Shown: piece after piece, positions 50,756 through 62,700 of the stretch
Layout: each line of letters starts with the position of its first letter
Position numbering within the stretch: the first letter of the stretch is position 1
NCBI RefSeq assembly: GCF_000224145.3
Contig: NC_020173.2
Span: 431,261-495,260, forward strand
Direction of reading: 5' to 3'
Length of the DNA stretch: 64,000 bases
Source of the DNA: Ciona intestinalis
Taxonomy: Eukaryota > Chordata > Ascidiacea > Phlebobranchia > Cionidae
Made by a program: the position numbers and the translations under genes
The notes under the pieces: generated by a model
Database searches by the model: none
Seen by the model: only the letters and a program-made list of their open reading frames with translations
Told to the model about the DNA's origin: nothing

Positions 50756-53700
50756 TCATGATTTACTTGCGCTTAGAAAACGAGATCTTTTTCTTGGAGT
50801 AGAAGTCATTTGACCTGTAAGTATTTTAAAACTGTTTGAATGCTAAAGGTTGCACAAGTTAATACAACAGTTCACACTAACCAAACTTTTTTTTGGAAAA
50901 TTAGTTAGTATTATTTTCTATTATTTTACCTTTAGAAAATATACATTATACCTTAAAACAGCTCCAGTAATAATACATGTCATAAAATTACAGGTACGTT
51001 TAAAAATACTTTTAACACTGTAGAATAACTCCTAAGTGGTAAAAGTTGACTAATAGATAAACAAAACAAAACAAATAAATCTGCGTACCATCCATGGTTT
51101 GTAGCTTGTCCTTTCATCATGCAGCTGGTTTTGAATCAGTTTGGAAAATAACAAAAATATAAATAAGTTGGCGAAATGAAATGTGAGTTGGGAAAATAAT
51201 TTATTGCATAGTCAAGCTACATATAAGAAATAGTTAGTTGAAGGCATTCATTGAAATAACTGTTTAAATATTAAGTTGTAGTTTTAATAAATGCAGGGTG
51301 ATTACAACTGAAAGCCAAAAAAACGAGTTTCTTTAAGCTAACGACGTAAAAAATAGCAACAAGTATATTGAGTGGTGTATGAATAAGAGAAAGAGATAAA
51401 CCCTAGATAATTAATTTTCTATCATGAATGATGATGGTATGGTGTATAATGGTTGGTGATGCAACATCAAGCATTGATATTATTTGGACAGTTTTATAAC
51501 ATGACTTGAAATCAGCTTACAGCAAAAAACATTTCAGAATATGACAAACTGAAATCCCACAGCAAAATTGCAAGCAAGACATTAAAAGTTTCAGCTAGCA
51601 GCAAACAAACAACACAATAAAGAAATTTTCAATAAATCTTCTCACCGCATGTTGTAGATTTCACATAACAACAACAATCCCCTCACACCCCACACACATC
51701 TTTTTATAACCAATACAAACATAAAAAAGCTCATTCCCAACTATATAAACAATGATCACAGAACAGTTAAAAGCAGCCAATACATGCTTGAGAATCATGC
51801 TCCAAGCTAAAAAGAAATAAACCCAGCTAGCTTGCTTACCATTGACAATTCCTCGAAGTTGGCGAACAACAGTTTCAAGCAATTTCTTCTTTTCTCTCTC
51901 TTGTTTACTGAGAGAGGTGAAAATATTCCGATGTCCTCTCTCCTCCTTGATCCTTTTATATTTGGTTAAAGGAATAAAAATCAAACATGACACGTGTTAC
52001 ATCTGACGCTTTATCCACATCCAAAAATTGTAAAGTGTATTTAGAAAACTTTAATTTTTGCAAAATATCTTTCCAAATATACACACAAGTTTTATGTTTT
52101 ATAGGGTATTTTTATCCAAAAACCTGTAGTATGGTGTTTTAATTGAACACAGGTTAGGCAACATCAGTATATTGAAACTAAACAGGTAGAAAAATAGGTC
52201 AAGATCACTTACTTTTCAAGCAACGCAAGTGCAGTACCAGGACTCACACGAAGATACTTGCTGCTTCCACTCCCATAATCTGCGAGATAAGATGACCAAT
52301 CCCATGAGAGGAAGAGATCAAGGAGTTGCCGAAGCTCCACAAAACTCATCTGAAGAGCACCATCCCTGAAGCCCGGAACAGGCTCGGAGTTTGCAAACAC
52401 TTACGAATAATTAAAATTATAAAATATTGAACACCAAAAATTCTTAATGTAAAAAAATACAGACAAAACCACAAGGAAATATTATTTTTAAACAACTATA
52501 TAAAAGTTAACTAAAATTCAAGTCAAAATATTGAATATTTAAATGAAAGCATTATACTTACATTCACACTGCATTACATCAAGATTGAATTGTTGCAAAG
52601 CAGCCATAGTTACAATTTTGATGTCCTTATCTACAATGAGCTCCATAAGGCTAGAACTTATATGACGACAAGCAGACATGCAGGCTGTCTGTGCAACTTT
52701 TGACTGCATGGACAATATAGAATATAATGAGAATTGTATTACATTGTTTAACACAAATAAGGCAAACACAATGTTTAGATTAAGCAAGTTTTTACTTGGC
52801 TTAATTTACGCATTACATGTTTAATATAGGCATTTTTTGATGATTTTAATCATTACAAAAAATTACAAAATATCCATATTGATTTAGACCAGTAGTTTAA
52901 ATGAATGAATGAATTTAACTTACTTTATCCTCGCTTGGCCGGAAAACGACAGTCGTTATTACACAGGTGTTCTGTTTCATACACCTCGTGCCAGTTTACA
53001 AGTTACCAAGTATGTTACTTTGTGGGTAATTATTTTTTTCTGTGGATTTTTACATTTTTTATTTGCGGCTGATAATTTGGACAACCCATTAGTAACCACT
53101 GGGTTGGAGCAATTGCCTAAGTGTCCTGCTCAAGAACACACACGGCCACAATGGTAGCAGCGACGAGCTTTGAATCCATTACCTCTTGGTTCGAGGCAGG
53201 CATGCTAACCAACTGTGCTACGGTGCCGAGTTTCTAGTTTCTAGAGTCACAGTACAAAACAAATCAGACAATATCACTTTTGTTTAAACACAGGTGGCAC
53301 ATCTGGACTTGTACCACTTCTTACCGGTAAATTGGTAAAAACTTCAAAGTTATGCTGCAGAAATGCTATTAGATCAAGCAAGTAACGACTGGCTCTTCCT
53401 TGTGGTTCTTTTACTCCCCAATCATACTCAGCAAGCTCAAAAAACTCATCAATTTTGCTGTTCAGTTTGCTGTATATCTGTGAGGATACATAAATTAATC
53501 ATTTTATATTTTCTATATAGACCATTCATATATAGTCCATTCAGCATTTTCTATCTTATATAAAAGTACCTTATCTATTCTAATTTAATTCATTTAAAAC
53601 TCCAAAAACTTACTTGTGCTTCTGTACCATTCCGAGCATCTTTAAATGTAGATACACCAACAAGTTTGGCAGAATGTGCACTGCCTACCCTCACACCAGT

Positions 53701-56700
53701 GATAGAATGAACAAAATCTTCTATATGATGACATGAGTTTTCTAAGTGTGTGGTGTTTACAATGATCTGTACCAACTGTGAAGTAGAAGGTGGTTATGCC
53801 TTGATTTAGCAGTGGACTATGCAGCATAAATTCTGCAGTTGCATGAGTCATTTTTCCTTGTCAACTACGAATATTAGGTTTAAAAATAATGGTTGTTCTA
53901 AACATTATACTAGGTTTATAAAATATTAGTAAGTATATAATATATGGTAGGGTAGGGAAAAACGGGACATCTTTCGCATATAATATCCAAATATCCTGAT
54001 CATATTCTATATATTTAACAACGGTCTACAGGAGTTGTGGGGATCAGTTTTATAATTCTTTCAAGGTTTTTTCTTTACTACCAAATGTGATAAGAAAGTA
54101 GAACAAATAGGTGTCCCATCTTTCCCCACCCTGCTATACCTAACAACATTAAAATAAGCTGGAAAAGAGACTAAATAAGTTATTTCTGACTACAGTTATT
54201 TAAAACATTATAAAAGAGACCTATGTCTTATTACATAGACATTATGTAAAGACAGATTGTGTCTTACAGTTGTAGCATATTAGGTAATATTAGTGCATTT
54301 GTTAAGTTATAAATTACCTCAGTAAGACCAAGAGAAGGTTTTTGAACCAAAGTTTGTAAACTGGATGCGAGTGTCCTTGTTAGAAGAAGGTTGGTGGACT
54401 TTCTTATCATGTCATCTACCTCTGTGGAACTGGGTGGGTATGTTTAGGTTAGTGATATGGGTAAATGTGGGCAAGAGAAAATTCCTTAGTTCTATACAAT
54501 AAACAATACAAGATAAATTGTGCTGCAAAATGTAGCTTTAGTATGCTGCATTTAGTACCAAACATAAAATGTTTGAGTAAATTATTTTGGTACAATACAT
54601 TTATGTGTATGAATTTGTGCCAAAAATGTGAATTTTTAATAAAAAGTATCTCCAGAAGATCAGTTACTCCAAATTTGACTTGTTTTTATGAAGTACAAAA
54701 TTAACTTTTTACAGCTTACAATATAAAAATATTTATACATATACAGTATTTAAAATAACTGAAATATTGGGGTAAAATTCCAAACAAATGCCAAGGGTAG
54801 TGGCAATAGGATATTTCAAATCAGAATCAGCTGAGTTGCGTATAATATCGCAGGTTGTATACACAGAGCTTGTTGAAAGCGACTTCCTTCCATTTAAATT
54901 TTGTAAGGTAGGAAGAATGAACTGACTTCATGCATTGAGTAAAGGGAGGTTTTAATAAACACCCACATTCAGTAGCAGACAAATAAATATTATTGGGAGG
55001 GTAAAACCATATTATATCACTACTTTTTCACTTTTATTAGTTTTTCTCTCCCTTTAGATGTGTTGCCATTGATAAAATTATAGGTTTACACAGTGACAGT
55101 GGTGTAGCAAGTTCATGCTAAGGTTACTTTTGCTAATATTTTTCCCTGGCTCTAATATCAAATAAGTTTTGTCTTTACGCCGTTACTTTTCTTTTAAAAC
55201 ATTGACAGCTCCAATGCATTTCATGAGGATGCTGATAATACACCAGCACTGCAGAACTGTGTACTAATAACTAATATTATAGATGAACTTACCTTAAATG
55301 TAAATCTTCACAATATTTGAGACAGGATAAAATAAACCTCTTCATTTCAGTGAAAATACGAGGAACAAACAGAGAGAAAGGTAATTTACGAGGGAACTTC
55401 TCATTTTCAAAACCAGGACCTGTAGTAAAGAAATAGTTGATTTAAACTATAACATTTAAAATGCTTTAGAACATCATTGTTAGTTGATCAAATTAAAATA
55501 ATGACTTGAGGTGAAATTGAATGCAATGCGTGTGTGTGCGTCTTAGTACTTTCTGGCTGCTTGGGGGGGAGGGGGCTGTCATGACAGCAAAACAGCCCTC
55601 TCTGCTAGGGTCCACACAACTTACTTTCATAAGGAAAGGTCTCAAACAAAGCTTGAACTTCACCATTATCCTCCAACACCATTGCTGTGTAATTATCCTC
55701 ATCAAATATATCTGAGAATTTTTTTGACCAATGTTTTAATAATATTTCTCCATAGGAGTCTCGCATCTCCATTAGAAGTCCAAATAAGCGACCCACTGAG
55801 AATCCGTAAGCCTGGTTAGGAGTGTAGATGTTAAGCAATGTTTTATCAAAACGAAAAAAAAATCTCCGTATAAAAGATAAGACCAACATAATAACTCAAT
55901 ATTATCGCTTAACACTTTCGGCGCCAATCTACGTATATATACGTTTAAGTAACAATGGTTCGCGGTGCCATCACATGTATATATACGTTTTACCATTTTT
56001 TCATTGTTACGAGTGCCGCGTTGCATTTAAACTTATAGTAAACCACGTATATATACGTACGCTCGATCTAGGCTGCATTGAGACTAAATGCGAACGCCTG
56101 CTTTGAGATTACGTTATTTTTGACCAATTGGCTTGTGACTCTGCGATCAGCTGTTTCTGACGATTTCAAGTATATTTTACGCAATATTACTAGTTTACAA
56201 TGTTTCACTGCTGCCACTGCTGGAATAATTACGGACAATGGTTCAAACTTCAATGATTTAGTGTCTGATCATTACAATTATGATGTTGTGAAGTTTTGTT
56301 TTGTCCAATTCTTATTCTTACGGCTCTGAAGAAAAGTGAAGTTATGGACACATTGGTAGTGATGTTATACGTCCACACAAACGGGATAACATGGATATGT
56401 CACTGTTTCTTGGATTNNNNNNNNNNNNNNNNNNNNNNNNNNNNNNNNNNNNNNNNNNNNNNNNNNNNNNNNNNNNNNNNNNNNNNNNNNNNNNNNNNNN
56501 NNNNNNNNNNNNNNNNNNNNNNNNNNNNNNNNNNNNNNNNNTTAAGTAACAATGGTTCGCGGTGCCATCACATGTATATATACGTTTTACCATTTTTTCA
56601 TTGTTACGAGTGCCGCGTTGCATTTAAACTTATAGTAAACCACGTATATATACGTACGCTCGATCTAGGCTGCATTGAGACTAAATGCGAACGCCTGCTT

Positions 56701-59700
56701 TGAGATTACGTTATTTTTGACCAATTGGCTTGTGACTCTGCGATCAGCTGTTTCTGACGATTTCAAGTATATTTTACGCAATATTACTAGTTTACAATGT
56801 TTCACTGCTGCCACTGCTGGAATAATTACGGACAATGGTTCAAACTTCAATGATTTAGTGTCTGATCATTACAATTATGATGTTGTGAAGTTTTGTTTTG
56901 TCCAATTCTTATTCTTACGGCTCTGAAGAAAAGTGAAGTTATGGACACATTGGTAGTGATGTTATACGTCCACACAAACGGGATAACATGGATATGTCAC
57001 TGTTTCTTGGATTTCTGTTGCTTACTGTTGTATAATTTGCAACTTTCAATTGCAATTCATAGCTTATTTAAAATTTAATAAAATCCAAAATTTGTGCGGC
57101 ACCCAGTGTCCGATAGTTCCGATAGTTCAAATTAGTGCGGCGCCGAAAGTGTTAAGAATTCTAGTATGTATAAAATAGGCTAATGTTAACTATACATACG
57201 CTATTTTACCTTTAATGTATCGGCGAAAATAACAATTAAATTCTTGACTTTCATCATTGAAACTGCATCACTACAATAACCCTGTGAAATATAATATTAA
57301 TTATAATTCATCTTGCTTATTAATAATAGGTGCAGCAGTGGGGCATTAGTAGTAAACAAGCCAAACACATAAGGTTACTATGAATTATTCCATGCAAATA
57401 GAACATACTGAGTCTGTTTGAAGCACAGCTACCAGCTTAGATAAAGCCATTTCCCATAAATCATCCATCACTTGCCGACTTATAAGGTTGGTTGCTGTGT
57501 GTAAAACATGGTCTTCAACTACAAAGAATCTGAAAATAAAAGTTTGAAATTAAAGCTGCATTGTATATCAGCTAAAGCCATAATTAATCTATTATGTGAT
57601 ATGTGCAGAATAAATATTACACTTATTCACCCTTTCATTAAAACCAACATGTTTAAAAAAGTTCAAATTGTCAGTCTGTAAGTGCAATTATGCACTACAT
57701 ATCTCATCATTACACCAATATTCAGTCTATATTTTGATTTGTTTCAAAAATGATTATTTTACTCTTAAGCTCCAGTCAGATATTTTATTAAAACCATACA
57801 CTGGTACCACTTACCCTACTATTTGATAGAAGTACTGCGCAAAAGCTTCAGGGTTATCTTGCAGTGTTGCTGGAGGTTCAAGCACGAGACGTGCCTGGTT
57901 TTTCCTCTGGGTGCGATAATATGTTTCAAACTGCGCCTGTGCACCAACAAGACCGAAAATGTGTAAGCATTTATACACTGGGGAGAAATCAACCAAATCA
58001 GATGCCGATAAATCCTGTTAAGAATTGTCAGTTAGGTATTTAATGGCTTGGAATAATTGTTGAGTAAATCATGTTTAAATTAGAGGACTGCATTTGGTGT
58101 ATCAGAATTAAAAAATGTACTGTAACAATAATCAATGCTGAAAGATCTTATAAACGATAAATTTCTTTATATTTAAATGGCTGGACAAGCAAGGCATTTA
58201 TTGATATATTAATTCACAATAATAAATTAAGAAAACAAACTGATATTTAAAACATCAGATTTAGCATGTGAGATGTAGCTTGCTTGTAGTTCAACAGTAT
58301 TATAGTATAGATGGGAACTCAATGTGGTTTATATGTTGAAAGTTTAATTGATTACAAAAGGACTGAAACTGTTTGGATTCTCTGATCCAAACCACTTCAT
58401 TATAAAGTCAAAATACTGAATAATTCAGAAGGAAAATTACGTCATCTCAAAATTTCTTTTCACGGTCAAGTGGGTATCATACTTTTTGAATAAATCGTTA
58501 TAAAGAGCACCCATAATCATAATAATTGTCAACTGATACAACCTCTATACCAAAAAGTAATTACAATTTACTTTACATATGCAAAAAAATGCATATTAGT
58601 AATCAATGTAATCTGATTTAGCTCTGTATAATTTTAATTAAGATTTAAGAATACAGCAACGGTATGACATGACGTTTACAAATTAATCAATGCTCATGAT
58701 ATGACAAATAATCATTTTTTAATTATATAACCATGTGTCCTAAACACATTTGATTGCCAGGTTTTGTCAATTTCTGCCATTTAAGAGTTTCCTTTCAGTT
58801 TTAATTTTCAATTATTAATTAAGTTTTCTTGATTGAATCACTCATGATATTGATCTTCTTGCATCACATACTTGATAAATACGAGGCATGTTCCATTCAT
58901 TAATCTTCCTCCATTTGGGAGAGAGCATATCTTCTGTTAGTTTTGCTCTTTTTTCCTGAATTTCTTTATGTCTAAGATCATAAACAGGCACCCCATTTTC
59001 ACCTTGCTTAACAAACTCATATTCTTTTTGATTTCCATCATCAGTGTGACTCAGATTGACATTATCAGATTCAAATACTTCAGCTGAAGATAAATGCTGG
59101 ATGTCATTACCGTTGCCATGACAACTTTCATCTGGAAGATGTTGCTGGTTTTTTAATGACAGTTTCTGTTTGTTTTCTGCAGGTGGGAACTCCTCGGTTT
59201 TAGATGTTTCAGTAGTAACTTGAACCTCATGGCTTTCAGGATGTGCTGATTTCAAATCACCATTTTGAGGATTTGTTTGTTCTTGATTTTCTGTGGAGTT
59301 TTCCTGTTTTTCATGGCCTGGGGGGAAAATAAGTGCTCGCTTCTTCCTGCGTCTTGGGGGTGCCTTCACTGATGGTGGGGGTATATCTGCCATCATTTCT
59401 TTAACATCTGTATCTGTTACCATTGAAATTGGCTTATCAACTTTATCTGTGTGTTCTGTTTGGTTGACAATATTTTCAGTTTGTAAAAATGGATTGCTGT
59501 CCTCAGTGTCTGTCGTGTGAGCATTAAATTCAACTTTTGTCTTCAGTTCCTTCACCGTTGGTTCATTCGTTTTAAAAGGATTTATAACTTTTTCTTCTTT
59601 ATCTACTACATTTTCAATACCTGATTTAGTTTCAAATGGATTATGAGAATTGGAAGAGCCCGAAAATGGATTATGAACCGACCCCTCAGTTTCGAAGGGA

Positions 59701-62700
59701 TTTTCATCAGATTTCTCAATTTTAAACGGGTTTCCACCATTAGCATTCTTATCCACAATTACCAAAGCAAAATTTTCGACATTTTCTGTATCTTCCAAAG
59801 GGTTTGAGTGACTTTCCGTTTTAGTTTGTTCTGTCACAACAGCACCATTGCTCAATGACTGGTCAATTAAAAATGGGTTCCCACTTTCTTGATTAACCGT
59901 TAAAAATGGATTCACAGCCTAGTACCAACCAAGTTGTAAATAATATAGAATGAAATAAAGGGTAGATCAGTTTTTGTGATACACAAAATGCAGGGTAGGG
60001 CATGAATATTATAATAAAAATGGCTTTAAAGGTAAACGCACCCTAGGAGAAACTTAGTTTAAACTTGTACTGTAAGTTAGTTGTTGACTTAAAGGTAATT
60101 GCTTCACCAGGACTATATTATAAACAGAAATGTAAACATTAAATTAAACAATGGTATTTGTTCTCAAACAAAGTACAAACAATTTAATGCAGCACTGTAG
60201 ACAAAGTGGTAAGGTTTTATAACTGTTCATCACAGGAAACTTGCATACCGTTTAGTTAAACAAATAAACAATGTGTTAAAACGCAAAAGGATGAGCCCAT
60301 ACCAAGCTCTATTATCTTACAATACTTTACACCGGTACACAAACTTATAAATACTGACAAAAACAAAGTACTGTGAGAATTAATTCCGAATTTTCTAATA
60401 CCGTTCTATAATGTGAAATAATTAAAACCAGAAAATCATAAATACAGCTTACCTCATATTTCCCATCATTCTCTGAGTTCATATCAGCACCTGTGGTAAA
60501 CTCATCTACCAGCGAATGGTTCACATAGGTTCCTGCCCGGGGCTTCACTAATGGCACATGTTCTTCTACAGAGAAAGGGTTCGTATCAACAGGGTTATCT
60601 GAAGTCGAAAATGGGTTTGAATTCTCAAAGGGGTTTCGTTCATCTTTATCGTCTTCTCCATCTGATATATCTTCAAATGGGTTTAATTTCCGTTGTGGTT
60701 TTGGTGAGGCTGACTGGTTTACATTGGCAGTTGTCCATTTTGACTCCCCATTTACAACATTAGACAGTTTGTTCTGCGCAAGCTTTTGCTGTCGTAACCG
60801 ATCTTTGTAATCATAAGCGGGCAAATCTGCCTCTGCAGGACTCTCATCTTCAGACACTGATTTGTCGCTCTGTTGGTTACTGACCAGGTGAACTCCTCTC
60901 TCTTTTTCAACCTATAATTAACATATATGACATATAATACATAAAGCCTATATATATATATATATATATATTAATATATACATATTTCATTTAATCTCTC
61001 ACACGTTTTTGGGCTAAGTTTTAAATAAAAAATTAAATTTAAAAGATACCTTAATCTCATTGTTGATATGCATACCAAACAAACAATTTGCTTAACATGT
61101 TATTTCCCAAAGACAAATGCATTTCTTTGGGCATTGTATTAAACAACACAGTCAAAAACTCCACCTGTTTCATGGCAACCATCCCAATTTTATCCGAGTT
61201 CTTCCTTACACTTTCCAGAAAGTCCTTTAACTCTTTCATAGAAACATCTTTGATCTCCTCCCTAATCTTTGGGATGTTGTTCTTCATGATCTCACAGAAG
61301 CGATATTGGAAGATAAGTGGAAGATGTGTGTGCTCTAATTGTTCCAAGGTCTTCAATGCAGAGTAATATCTGAAAATAATATATTTTTAAACCTGAATTG
61401 CATCATCATTGCATTCAAGTTGGAGCTGACCTCCACGATCAACATCCGCAGTGGGCAAACTCACTACCAAACTTTAGAAATTAGTAGTTAGTTACCTTCC
61501 AGCTTTCATTTGTTCACACATCTTGGCATACATCTGCAGCACAGGTAAGCACATGGATAACTTCTCAATAGCAGAAGCTACATTTCGTTGCTGCAACTGA
61601 CATTGAATCAGGTCGTCACTTTTTCTTGCAACTTCTTTACCAGATTCTTGCAACTCTTTGTTGATAATCAGTGTTTGGTTCTGCATGGAATGTAAGTAAA
61701 AAAAATTGAAGATGTGTGGTAGTTAATAAGTATTACTTACTGAAGATCAGTAGCCAATTGTATTACTACTTATGTGATTTCAGGATTTGTGAATTTGCAA
61801 AATGATTGCTTTTAAAGGACGTTTTTATATGAAGAATGCCCGATACCCTTTGAAAGTATGCTCTTAGAATATATCTAAACAGATACCAATTAGCAACTAA
61901 CCCATGACTATTACCAAAGCTAAACTCTTTCTGCAACAAGACTATTCCAATATACCAACATGTAAATGTAACTTACTTTTAATCTCTCTGCATCACTTCT
62001 AACATTTATAAGTTCTGTAATTGATTCAATGAAGCCTTGGTAATGAAAGTTACACATCCTCTCAATGTCTCGGTCATGTTGCTTAATTCTACAATCAAGC
62101 CGATCCAAAAACTTTGCGTGGTCATTTCCTTCATACACAGCCCTGCGGATAAAACAAATTAAATTAATTTAACTTGGTAACATAGGTAAATCCACCAGCC
62201 TATTGTGTTATATACCAGAGGATTCTTCACCGGTGCCAAAGCTAACCCAGAGGTTATAGGTTCAAGACTCGTCGCTACTACCATTGTGGGCGTATGTGTC
62301 CTTGGGCAAGACACTTAACCACAATTGCTACAACCCAGTGTCACTAATGGGTTGTCCAAATTGACAGACATATACAATAAACACCACTCACAAAGTTACA
62401 TGGGTAGTAAGTAACTTGTAAGTAAGCATGAGGTGTATAAAAGGGTAATACTGCCGCTTTGAAAATGCGCGAAATTGTGCTGCGTCACCGTATTTTCCAC
62501 ACGAGCCATCATGGATTAAACAAAGGTAAGATTATTACGTCATAGAATGCGGATTACCACGTTTGATTTTAACGTTACAGATTACGTAATTTGTTAGTTT
62601 TTTGGAGGATTTATGGGTTGGGGGTTAAAAGTAAAAGTTAGGGTTGGGATAAGGGTTGGGGCTTGGGGCTTTTCCTAGCATAAAACAGTGCGAAAAACAA

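Noticed and set aside
55828..57078. Open frames of 60-135 codons around the N gap
   Set aside because: They lie inside the piggyBac-type element, occur twice because of the repeated block, and resemble no transposase domain.
58872..60911. NPF exons as a separate gene nested in a Sec15 intron
   Set aside because: Neither exon has a convincing own ATG, stop and promoter; acceptors, donors and phase 0 fit Sec15 at every junction.
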